This document shows positions 23,693 to 31,703 of a DNA stretch of 41,563 nucleotides, piece by piece. Made by a program: the position numbers and the translations under genes. The DNA comes from Ruminococcaceae bacterium UBA6416. GTDB lineage: Bacteria; Bacillota; Clostridia; Oscillospirales; Acutalibacteraceae. The notes beneath the pieces were generated by a model. It worked only from the letters and a program-made list of their open reading frames with translations. It ran no database searches and was not told the origin of the DNA. The stretch is from contig DJPI01000068.1 in NCBI GenBank assembly GCA_002438505.1, forward strand, positions 1 through 41,563, given 5' to 3'. Position 1 is the stretch's first letter. Each line of letters begins with the position of its first letter.

Positions 23693-23890
23693 ATGCCTAA
23701 GATTAAAACTCACAGCGGAGCAAAAAAGCGCTTTAAGCTCTCCAAAAACGGTAAGCCCATGCGCGGCCACGCTTACAAATCACACATCCTTACCAAAAAG
23801 AGCACCAAGCGCAAGAGAAATCTTCGCAAAACAGAAGTTGCCGACGTTACAAATCAGAAGCAGATCAAACGTCTTGTTCCTTATAAATAA
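23693..23890 (+). CDS. rpmI: 50S ribosomal protein L35
   Basis: This 65-residue basic protein of the large subunit begins PKIKTHSGAKKRFKLSKNGK and ends with KQIKRLVPYK, the standard L35 pattern. AGGAGG lies before the ATG, 17 bases after infC. It is co-transcribed with infC and rplT. Confidence 0.97.
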   Translation: MPKIKTHSGAKKRFKLSKNGKPMRGHAYKSHILTKKSTKRKRNLRKTEVADVTNQKQIKRLVPYK

Positions 23891-23922
23891 GATGGCCTGC
23901 GTCGGCTTTGCCGCGGCTCATC
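23891..23922 (+). other. stable hairpin between rpmI and rplT
   Basis: GATG (23891-23894) pairs with CATC (23919-23922), with further GCC/GGC, GCG/CGC and CGGC/GCCG pairing inside, followed by TTTAT. It begins right after the L35 stop. It may be a processing, attenuation or L20-control element. Confidence 0.5.
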
Positions 23923-23977
23923 TTTATCCAACTTCTGATTTCAGAGAATTATAACATAATAACGGAGGTACTTTATC

Positions 23978-24331
23978 ATGGCACGTATTAAAGGCGCAAT
24001 GATGACTCGCAAGAGAAGAAATAAAGTGTTGAAACTCGCTAAGGGCTATTACGGCTCAAAGCACAGCCTCTTCAAAACAGCCAAGCAGGCCGTTATGAAG
24101 AGCGGTAACTATGCTTACATCGGAAGAAAGCAGAAAAAGCGTGACTTCCGCCGCCTTTGGATAACAAGAATTTCCGCAGCTTGCAAGGCTAACGGAACAA
24201 ACTATTCAACTTTCATCAACGGACTCAAGAAAGCCGGCATTACACTCAACAGAAAGATGCTTTCAGAAATCGCAATCGCCGATCCTGCCGCTTTCACCGC
24301 TCTTGTTGAAAAGGCAAAGGCTGCTCTTTAA
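23978..24331 (+). CDS. rplT: 50S ribosomal protein L20
   Basis: This 117-residue large-subunit assembly protein begins MARIKGAMMTRKRRNKVLKLAKGYYG and contains YAYIGRKQKKRDFRRLWITRI, typical of L20. In Firmicutes it also represses its own operon. The 87-base gap from rpmI is longer than usual and carries a hairpin. CGGAGGT precedes the ATG. Confidence 0.97.
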   Translation: MARIKGAMMTRKRRNKVLKLAKGYYGSKHSLFKTAKQAVMKSGNYAYIGRKQKKRDFRRLWITRISAACKANGTNYSTFINGLKKAGITLNRKMLSEIAIADPAAFTALVEKAKAAL

Positions 24332-24340
24332 TTGACTGTT

Positions 24341-24379
24341 ATGCGTCCGAGACATTCTCTCGGGCGTATTTGTCTTTTT
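24341..24379 (+). terminator. terminator of the infC operon
   Basis: ATGCGTCCGAG (24341-24351) pairs with CTCGGGCGTAT (24359-24369), two wobble pairs, followed by TTGTCTTTTT. Confidence 0.78.
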
Positions 24380-24431
24380 AGGTAATCGCCGATTAACCAA
24401 AAAAGACGGACTTTGAAAGGGGAAAGCAAAA

Positions 24432-25217
24432 ATGACAAGCGTTATTGAAAGTGCATCTAACGAAAAAATTAAATCCGCCGCAAAGCTTGCCCTTTCCGCA
24501 AAGGAACGGAAAGAAAAAAACTGCTTTCTTCTTGAAGGGCTTCGTCTCTGCCGCGACGCGGCAGAATGCGGCGTTTCAATCAAAACCTTTTTTTATACAC
24601 AGAATGCATTTGAAAAACACGAGGCGGACATTCGTTTCATTTCTTCAAAAGCCGAAAATACTTACATCGTTTCAAAGGCTGTGTCGCTGAAACTGAGCGA
24701 CACTCAGACTCCGCAGGGCTTTTTCTGCGTTTGCTCCTTTCTTCCGCCGGTGGATGAAAGAGCTGTTCTCAAAAGCGGAAAGTTCATTGCGCTTGAAAAT
24801 GTTCAGGATCCTGCCAATCTCGGCGCGGTTGCGCGGACGGCGGAGGCTCTCGGAGTCACTGCGCTTATCACAGAAAGCGGCTGCGATATTTATAACCCGA
24901 AGGCGCAGCGTGCGGCCATGGGCTCGCTTCTGCGTCTGCCTGTTATCAGAACGCCCGACCTTTGCGCACTCATAGAGGAGTGCCGGAACAGGGGAATCAA
25001 GGCATATGCAACAACGCCTTCAGTCGGCGCAAAGTTTATTACGCAGGCCGATATGAGCGGCTCCGTGATTGTAGTTATCGGAAATGAGGGCAACGGAGTT
25101 TCAAAAAGAATTTTCGACTCTTGCGAAAGTGTAACGATACCAATGAAAGGGCGTGCGGAATCGCTCAATGCTTCCGTTGCCGCCGCCCTCGTAATGTGGG
25201 AAATTATGAAAGCATAA
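24432..25217 (+). CDS. TrmH/SpoU family RNA 2'-O-methyltransferase
   Basis: This 261-residue SPOUT methyltransferase most likely methylates a ribose 2'-O in 23S rRNA using SAM. An N-terminal L30e-like substrate domain (KERKEKNCFLLEGLRLCRDA) precedes the knotted domain with ENVQDPANLGAVARTAEALG (motif 1), VVIGNEGNGVS (motif 2) and IPMKGRAESLNASVAAALVMWE (motif 3). A TrmH family gene next to rplT is common in Firmicutes (YsgA). GAAAGG precedes the ATG. The exact target base is not known. Confidence 0.92.
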   Translation: MTSVIESASNEKIKSAAKLALSAKERKEKNCFLLEGLRLCRDAAECGVSIKTFFYTQNAFEKHEADIRFISSKAENTYIVSKAVSLKLSDTQTPQGFFCVCSFLPPVDERAVLKSGKFIALENVQDPANLGAVARTAEALGVTALITESGCDIYNPKAQRAAMGSLLRLPVIRTPDLCALIEECRNRGIKAYATTPSVGAKFITQADMSGSVIVVIGNEGNGVSKRIFDSCESVTIPMKGRAESLNASVAAALVMWEIMKA

Positions 25218-25238
25218 TTTTCTGATAAGGAGAAAAAA

Positions 25239-26495
25239 TTGGATAAGAGATTATACTGGCTTTGGCTCCAGAGCGCTCTCGGCTTCGGCGCCAACACCAA
25301 CGCACTTCTTTCAACCTACGGCTCGGCCGAGAGAATTTTTGAAGCGTCTGATGATGACCTGCGCCTTTCCGGTGCTTTTTCAGAGGGCTTTTTCGGCCTT
25401 CACGCCACAGGACTTCAAAGGCTTAAACAAATTGATATCCGTGCCGGGGAAAAGGTGCTTGAATATTGCGAGAAGAACCATATTGATGTTATCACACCGG
25501 ACAGTCCGCTTTATCCGAAAAGACTGCTGGATATTCAAAACTATCCGCTTGCGCTTTTTGCAAAGGGTGATATTTCCTGCCTTAACAAAAACGGACTTGC
25601 AATCGGTGTGATTGGAACAAGAAAGCCGTCCGAATACGGAATAAAGGCTGCCGAGCAGATTGCGCGCGGCCTTGCCAAAAACAAAGTGACCGTTGTCAGC
25701 GGCGGCGCTCTCGGAATTGACAGCATTGCCCACAAAAGCGCAATAGCCGAAAAGGACAAAACAATTCTTGTAATGGGTTGCGGCCACAATTCGCGCTATC
25801 TTATAGAAAACGAGACGCTGCGCGAGGAGGTTATATGCAACGGAGCAACAATAACGGAGTATCCGCCGTTGACGATGGCCGGAAAGGGTTATTTCCCGCT
25901 GCGCAACCGCATTATCTCCGGCGTTTCAAACGGCGTTGTGATAATTGAGGCGAACCTCAGAAGCGGAACGCTCAACACTGCCGCCCATGCCAAAAAGCAG
26001 AGGCGTGATATTTTTGCAGTTCCCGGAGATGTTTCAAGCGTTTCATACGCAGGCTCAAACAAGCTGATAATTGATGGAGCACACGCCGTTTTCAGTGCCA
26101 AGGATATTCTTGAGCGTTATCGGTTTGAGCTTGCCGGTGAACTTGAATTTTCCGCCGCAGAGCCGAAAACGCCGTTTTACGGCATAGATGTTTTTCCTTT
26201 CGGTGAAAATGCTGAACCGAAAGAGAAAATTCCTGTGAAAAAAGCACAAAAACCGTGCGCCGCAGAGCCTAAATGTGAAGAAAAAGCAAAAATTTTAAAA
26301 ACCGTGCCCGAAGGTATTTCTAAAAACGCCGCGTTAGTGTATAATGTAATGAAAAGTGAGGACACGGCTCTTGATGATATTATCAGAAAAAGTGCTCTCC
26401 CCGTCAGCAAGGTTCTCATCGCTTTGACCGAGCTTGAAATCGGCGGCCATGTTGCCTGCGTTGGCGGAAATAATTATAAGTTAACAGGCGATTAA
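25239..26495 (+). CDS. dprA: DNA processing protein DprA (Smf)
   Basis: This 418-residue protein loads RecA on incoming single-stranded DNA during transformation. It has an N-terminal SAM-like helical part, the Rossmann domain with GTRKPSEYG, VSGGALGIDSIAHKSA and PLRNRIISGVSNGVVIIEA, and a C-terminal winged helix (about 355-418). A charged linker of about 50 residues precedes the winged helix. It starts with TTG after AAGGAG. dprA followed by topA and trmFO is a usual Firmicute order and does not by itself prove competence. Confidence 0.95.
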   Translation: MDKRLYWLWLQSALGFGANTNALLSTYGSAERIFEASDDDLRLSGAFSEGFFGLHATGLQRLKQIDIRAGEKVLEYCEKNHIDVITPDSPLYPKRLLDIQNYPLALFAKGDISCLNKNGLAIGVIGTRKPSEYGIKAAEQIARGLAKNKVTVVSGGALGIDSIAHKSAIAEKDKTILVMGCGHNSRYLIENETLREEVICNGATITEYPPLTMAGKGYFPLRNRIISGVSNGVVIIEANLRSGTLNTAAHAKKQRRDIFAVPGDVSSVSYAGSNKLIIDGAHAVFSAKDILERYRFELAGELEFSAAEPKTPFYGIDVFPFGENAEPKEKIPVKKAQKPCAAEPKCEEKAKILKTVPEGISKNAALVYNVMKSEDTALDDIIRKSALPVSKVLIALTELEIGGHVACVGGNNYKLTGD

Positions 26496-26547
26496 TTCAA
26501 AGCTTCGCGTTAATAAAATTACCACTGATTTGCGAAAGGTAGAAGAT

Positions 26548-28629
26548 ATGTCAGATCTGATTATTGTTGAGTCTCCGTCAAAGGCTAAGACTCTTAAAAA
26601 TTATCTTGGAAAGGGCTATAACATCGTTGCCTCAAAAGGCCACGTCAGAGACCTTCCGGCTGCTCGTCTAAGTGTTGATATCAAGCATGATTTTGCACCG
26701 AAATACAGCATAGTAAAAGGAAAGGAAAAACTTGTCAAAGAGCTTAAGGAAGCTGTTGCTCAAAGCGACAAGGTCTATCTTGCAACCGACCCCGACCGTG
26801 AGGGAGAGGCAATTTCATGGCACCTTGCATCACTGCTCGGACTTTCTCTTGATGAGAGTAACCGCGTAACATTCAATGAAATCACAAAAACCGGCGTTAA
26901 AAACGGAATGGCCGCTCCGCGGAAGGTTGACATTGACCTTGTCAATGCGCAGCAGGCTCGCCGCATTCTTGACCGTCTTGTCGGCTACAAGCTCAGCCCC
27001 TTTGTCTCCCAAAAAATCCGCCGCGGACTTTCCGCCGGCCGTGTTCAGAGTGTTGCGCTGAGGATGATCGTTGACCGCGAGGATGAGATTCGCGCTTTTG
27101 TTCCGGAGGAATACTGGACAATCGAGGGCAAATTCCTTGCTGGAAGAAAGGTTATCAATGCTCAGTTTTACGGCGATGAAAGCGGAAAGCTCAAGCTCTC
27201 CGATGAAAAACAGGCCGATGCAATTCTTGCACGTCTTGACGGCGCTGCTTACAGCATAAGCTCGCTCAAAAAAGGAACAAGAAGAAAAAATCCTGCTCCG
27301 CCGTTCATCACCTCAACTCTTCAGCAGGAAGCCGCGCGCAGACTCGGTTTCCGCGCGGAAAAAACAATGAAAGTTGCCCAGGAACTCTATGAGGGCGTTG
27401 ATATTGAGGGCCACGGAATGGTCGGTCTTATCACATACATGAGAACCGACTCTCTGAGAATCTCTGAGGAAGCAAGAAGCGCAACGGATGAGTATGTCCG
27501 TTCGGTTTACGGCGACAAATATATGCCCGAAAAGCCGCGCTACTTTAAATCAAGAAGTAACGCGCAGGACGGACACGAGGCAATCAGGCCTTCAACGGTC
27601 AGCCTTACGCCGGAATCGGTTAAGGAAAGCCTTTCCGCTGACCAGTTCAAACTCTATAATCTCATCTGGCGCCGCTTTGTTGCCTCACTCATGTCACAGT
27701 GCGTTCAGAACACGGTGAAGCTTGAAATCAAAGGCGTTGGCAAGAATGAAAAAGAGGGCGCATACTGCCTTTTCACCGCAAGCGGATATTCGGTTAAGTT
27801 TGACGGCTTCACTGTTCTTTATGACAATGCCTCCGATGACGAGGATAAGGGCAAGCTTCCGGATGGTATTGCCGAGGGGGAAAGTCTCAAAGAGCGAGAG
27901 ATCAGCAAGAATCAGCACTTCACTCAGCCTCCGGCTCGTTTCACCGAGGAAACGCTCATCAAAACGCTTGAGGAAAACGGCGTTGGCCGTCCGAGTACCT
28001 ATGCAACCATTATTTCAACCATTGTTAAACGCGAATATGTTTCAAGAAAATCAAAGCAGCTTGTTCCGACCGAACTTGGTGAAACAATAACCAAACTGCT
28101 CAAAGAGAAATTTCCAAAAATTGTCAACACAAAGTTCACTGCGCAGATGGAAAGCGGACTTGACAGTGTTGGTGAGGGACAGAAGGATTATATAAAGCTT
28201 CTGCATGAGTTTTACGATGACTTTGAACAAAATCTTGAAAAGGTCAAGGATGAAATGCAGGGTGTTAAAATTCAGCTTCAAGAGGATCAGACTGATATCC
28301 CGTGTGAAAAATGCGGCCGGATGATGGTCATTAAAACCGGAAGATTCGGAAAATTCCTTGCCTGCCCCGGCTATCCCGAATGCAAAAACACAAAGCCCTA
28401 TGTCATTGAAACGGGAGCAACCTGCCCGAAATGCGGCGGGAAGGTCATTGCAAAAAAATCCAAGAGAGGCTACACCTTCTTTGGCTGCGACAACTGGCCG
28501 GACTGTGACTTCATGACCTGGGACAAACCTACCGACCAAAAGTGCCCGAAATGCGGAAAATCGCTCTTTAAGGGCAAGGGCGGTGTTCTTGCCTGCCTTG
28601 ACGAAAAGTGCGGCTATAAATCAAAGTAA
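26548..28629 (+). CDS. topA: DNA topoisomerase I
   Basis: This 693-residue type IA enzyme relaxes negative supercoils. The Toprim domain opens DLIIVESPSKAKTLKNYLG and carries ATDPDREGEAISWHL. The catalytic tyrosine is Y297 in GLITYMRTDS, and the gate domain has GVGRPSTYATII. Three C-terminal zinc ribbons follow: CEKCGRMM...CPGYPEC, CPKCGGK...CDNWPDC and CPKCGKS...CLDEKC. ATG 26548 is preceded by GAAAGGT; an open TTG at 26530 adds six residues and is less likely. Confidence 0.96.
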   Translation: MSDLIIVESPSKAKTLKNYLGKGYNIVASKGHVRDLPAARLSVDIKHDFAPKYSIVKGKEKLVKELKEAVAQSDKVYLATDPDREGEAISWHLASLLGLSLDESNRVTFNEITKTGVKNGMAAPRKVDIDLVNAQQARRILDRLVGYKLSPFVSQKIRRGLSAGRVQSVALRMIVDREDEIRAFVPEEYWTIEGKFLAGRKVINAQFYGDESGKLKLSDEKQADAILARLDGAAYSISSLKKGTRRKNPAPPFITSTLQQEAARRLGFRAEKTMKVAQELYEGVDIEGHGMVGLITYMRTDSLRISEEARSATDEYVRSVYGDKYMPEKPRYFKSRSNAQDGHEAIRPSTVSLTPESVKESLSADQFKLYNLIWRRFVASLMSQCVQNTVKLEIKGVGKNEKEGAYCLFTASGYSVKFDGFTVLYDNASDDEDKGKLPDGIAEGESLKEREISKNQHFTQPPARFTEETLIKTLEENGVGRPSTYATIISTIVKREYVSRKSKQLVPTELGETITKLLKEKFPKIVNTKFTAQMESGLDSVGEGQKDYIKLLHEFYDDFEQNLEKVKDEMQGVKIQLQEDQTDIPCEKCGRMMVIKTGRFGKFLACPGYPECKNTKPYVIETGATCPKCGGKVIAKKSKRGYTFFGCDNWPDCDFMTWDKPTDQKCPKCGKSLFKGKGGVLACLDEKCGYKSK

Positions 28630-28647
28630 CAAAACGAGGAGAATGTG

Positions 28648-29952
28648 ATGAGTAAGGTGAAGGTTATCGGCGGCGGACTTGCCGGTGTTGAAGCGGCTTG
28701 GCAGCTTGCCGGAAACGGAATTGAGGTTGAACTTTATGAAATGAAGCCGAAAAAGTTCAGCCCGGCTCATCATATGCCGACTCTTGCCGAGCTTGTTTGT
28801 TCAAACTCGCTGAAAGCAAAAAGACTTGAGTCTGCCGCCGGACTTTTGAAAGAGGAGATGCGGCGTCTCGGCTCGCTTTGTATGCAGTGTGCGGATGAAT
28901 GCGAGGTTCCGGCCGGGGGTGCTCTTGCCGTTGACAGAGACCGCTTTTCCGCTCTTGTGACGGAGAAAATTGAATCAAATCCGCTCATTAAGGTTATTCA
29001 TGAGGAAGTGCGGGAAATACCGGACGGCAACGTCATCATTGCTGCAGGCCCTCTTGCGAGCGATAGCCTCAGCAAAAGCATAAGCCGTCTTTGCGGAAAC
29101 GGACTGTTCTTTTTTGATGCTGCAGCACCGATTGTTACGACGGAAAGCGTTGACCCGGAGTTTTCCTTTTCCGCTTCACGCTATGACCGCGGCGGAGACG
29201 ATGATTATATCAACTGCCCGATGAACAAGGAGCAGTATGAGGCTTTTCATGAGGCGCTCATAAGTGCCGAAAGCGCCGAGCTTCATTCTTTTGATAAACG
29301 TAAAGATGTTTATGAGGGCTGTATGCCGATTGAAGTCATGGCCTCAAGGGGAAAGGATACCATCCGCTTCGGCCCCCTCAAGCCCGTTGGATTGCGCGAC
29401 CCCAAAACGGGTCACAGACCCTGGGCGGTTTTGCAGCTTAGGAAAGAGAATAAGAGCGGAACGCTTTATAACCTCGTTGGCTTCCAGACCAATTTGAAGT
29501 TTCCTGAGCAAAAAAGGGTTTTTTCAATGATACCGGCGCTTCATAATGCTGAGTTTATGCGGTACGGCGTTATGCACAGAAATACTTACATTGACTCTCC
29601 GCGTCTGCTTTCGGGTGATTTTAGCTTCAGAGAAAGAAAAAACCTGTTTTTCGCCGGCCAGATTACCGGTGTTGAGGGCTATATGGAGTCCGCCTCTTCC
29701 GGAATAATGGCCGGACTCAACATGGCAAGGCTTCTTGCTGGAAAGCAGACGCTCATCATGCCTGAAACCACAATGATTGGTGCGCTTTCGCGCTATATCA
29801 GCGATGAAAGCGTTGAAAATTTTCAGCCGATGGGTGCAAATTTTGGCGTTCTTCCGCCGATTGAACCGAAAATCAGAGATAAAAAAGAGCGCTATGCCGC
29901 TCTTTCAAAAAGAGGGCTTGACTCACTTGAAACAGTGATAAAAGAGCTTTGA
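28648..29952 (+). CDS. trmFO: tRNA (uracil-54-C5) methyltransferase, folate-dependent
   Basis: This 434-residue FAD enzyme (Gid) makes ribothymidine at U54 of tRNA using methylene-tetrahydrofolate. Key sequence is VIGGGLAGVEAAWQLAGNG at the FAD site, ELVCSNSLKAKRLESAAGLLKEEMR, YDRGGDDDYINCPMNKEQYEAF, and GQITGVEGYMESASSGIMAGLNMARL near the end. ATG 28648 follows GAGGAG; a GTG sits one codon earlier. It starts 18 bases after topA. Confidence 0.95.
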   Translation: MSKVKVIGGGLAGVEAAWQLAGNGIEVELYEMKPKKFSPAHHMPTLAELVCSNSLKAKRLESAAGLLKEEMRRLGSLCMQCADECEVPAGGALAVDRDRFSALVTEKIESNPLIKVIHEEVREIPDGNVIIAAGPLASDSLSKSISRLCGNGLFFFDAAAPIVTTESVDPEFSFSASRYDRGGDDDYINCPMNKEQYEAFHEALISAESAELHSFDKRKDVYEGCMPIEVMASRGKDTIRFGPLKPVGLRDPKTGHRPWAVLQLRKENKSGTLYNLVGFQTNLKFPEQKRVFSMIPALHNAEFMRYGVMHRNTYIDSPRLLSGDFSFRERKNLFFAGQITGVEGYMESASSGIMAGLNMARLLAGKQTLIMPETTMIGALSRYISDESVENFQPMGANFGVLPPIEPKIRDKKERYAALSKRGLDSLETVIKEL

Positions 29953-29973
29953 GTGCCGTTAAGGAGGTGCGTT

Positions 29974-30651
29974 ATGTTTGATGAATTTCAAAAAACAATA
30001 GGATATAAATTTAAAAATGAAAGACTTCTTGAGGTCGCCTTTACTCATTCGTCATATGCAAACGAAAAGCAGCTTTCGCGCGATTGCAACGAAAGACTTG
30101 AATTCTTGGGCGATTCCGTTCTCGGCGTTGTTTCAGCCGATTACTTTTTCCATAATCTCAGCCATCTTCCCGAGGGGGAAATGACAAAGAGGAGGGCAGC
30201 GTGCGTTTGTGAAAAATCACTTTTCGGCTTTGCAAAGGAAATTGATCTTGGCAAATACATACTGCTTGGAAAAGGTGAAGAGCGCACCGGCGGCCGCCGC
30301 CGTCCGTCAATTCTTGCCGATGCGTTTGAGGCCGTTATTGCTGCAATTTATCTTGACGGAGGCCTTGAGGAGGCGCGTAAATTTATTTTGCGCTTTCTCA
30401 AAAAAGCGGTCAATGAAACGCCGAAGTTCAAGGACTATAAAACCGCTCTTCAGGAGATTATTCAAAAGAACCCCGATGAGCACCTGACATATATCCTTGT
30501 TGGCGAAAGCGGCCCGGATCATGACAAGCGCTTTGAAGTTGAGGTTCATCTCAACAGCAACATTATCGGCTCCGGAGTCGGCGTTTCAAAAAAAGGCGCA
30601 GAACAGGCTGCAGCCAAAAAAGCACTTGAGCTTATGGGCATCAAGAAATGA
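29974..30651 (+). CDS. rnc: Ribonuclease III
   Basis: This 225-residue double-strand-specific endonuclease matures rRNA and trims structured RNA. The signature NERLEFLGDSVLG (39-51) has the catalytic acidic residues, with E43 and D47, and DAFEAVIAAIYLDGG completes the site. The C-terminal double-strand RNA-binding domain (about 155-225) begins DYKTALQEIIQ and ends SKKGAEQAAAKKALELMGI. ATG 29974 follows AAGGAGG; in-frame codons to 29953 lack a site. Its stop overlaps the next ATG by 4 bases. Confidence 0.96.
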   Translation: MFDEFQKTIGYKFKNERLLEVAFTHSSYANEKQLSRDCNERLEFLGDSVLGVVSADYFFHNLSHLPEGEMTKRRAACVCEKSLFGFAKEIDLGKYILLGKGEERTGGRRRPSILADAFEAVIAAIYLDGGLEEARKFILRFLKKAVNETPKFKDYKTALQEIIQKNPDEHLTYILVGESGPDHDKRFEVEVHLNSNIIGSGVGVSKKGAEQAAAKKALELMGIKK

Positions 30652-31703
30652 AGCACATCAATGTTGCCCTTTTCATTCCGGATGAGGGCTGTTCTCATCG
30701 GTGCAGCTTTTGCAATCAGAAAACAATTTCCGGCTTTGTCAAAAGGCCTGAGGAGGCTGATGTTGTTTCAGCTTGTGAAACCGCGCTGAGTAGCAAAAAA
30801 GATGTTTCAGGAGGGGAGATTGCCTTTTTTGGGGGAAGTTTCACCGCGATTGAAAAGGGCTATATGCTTTCACTTTTGAAAACGGCAAAAACTTATCTTG
30901 ACCGCGGTGCTTTCAGCGGAATCAGAATTTCAACCCGGCCTGACTGCATTGACGAAGATATTCTTGCGCTTTTAAAAAAATACGGCGTAACTTCTATTGA
31001 ACTCGGCTGTCAAAGCATGGACGATGAGGTGCTTTTTCTCAATGAGCGCGGCCACACCGCAGTTCAGTGTGCAAACGCCTGCCGTCTTATCAAAGAGTAC
31101 GGCTTTGAGCTTGGTGTTCAGATGATGACCGGACTTTACGGTGATACGGACGAAAAAGCGCTTCAAACGGCAAAAAAGCTCATCGCTCTCAAACCTGACA
31201 CCGTTCGGATTTATCCGACAGTGGTTCTCAAAAACACTGCGCTTGAGCGCTTGTATAACGAGGAAAAGTATCGCGCGCAGACGCTTGAGGAAGCCGTGAA
31301 TCTTTGCTCCCGGCTTTTAAAAATGTTCAATGAAAGCGGTGTGAGGGTCATAAGACTCGGACTTCACTCCGGCGGTTCGGTGGAGGAGGGTTATGTTGCC
31401 GGTGCATATCATCCGGCGTTTCGTGAAAAATGCGAGAGTCGCCTTTACCGCGAGAGTATCGAAAATCTCCTTTTTGAAAACGGTGTTCAAAAAGGGAATG
31501 TGACCGTTTCGGTTTCACAACGATATCTTTCTCAGGCCAAAGGGCAAAGGAAAGAGAATATCGTTTATTTTAAAGAACACGGATATAACATAAATATTAT
31601 TACTGAAGAAAACATCGGGCAATATGAGGTAAGACTCGGACGGACTTTATCCGGCCGGACCGAAAGCGCAGAAGGAAGAACAGATGATTTTAAAAGAAAT
31701 TGA
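30648..31703 (+). CDS. Radical SAM protein, Elp3-like family
   Basis: This 351-residue radical SAM protein has C15-SHR-C19-SF-C22, then GGSFTAIEKGY and STRPDCID, with IELGCQSMDDEVL in the barrel, as in the Elp3/HemN-like radical SAM group. Residues 275-351 form a variable tail. It lacks the GNAT acetyltransferase part of true Elp3. Genes of this kind sit between rnc and smc in many Clostridia, and no firm function is assigned. It overlaps rnc by 4 bases and smc by 20 bases. Confidence 0.85.
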   Translation: MKHINVALFIPDEGCSHRCSFCNQKTISGFVKRPEEADVVSACETALSSKKDVSGGEIAFFGGSFTAIEKGYMLSLLKTAKTYLDRGAFSGIRISTRPDCIDEDILALLKKYGVTSIELGCQSMDDEVLFLNERGHTAVQCANACRLIKEYGFELGVQMMTGLYGDTDEKALQTAKKLIALKPDTVRIYPTVVLKNTALERLYNEEKYRAQTLEEAVNLCSRLLKMFNESGVRVIRLGLHSGGSVEEGYVAGAYHPAFREKCESRLYRESIENLLFENGVQKGNVTVSVSQRYLSQAKGQRKENIVYFKEHGYNINIITEENIGQYEVRLGRTLSGRTESAEGRTDDFKRN

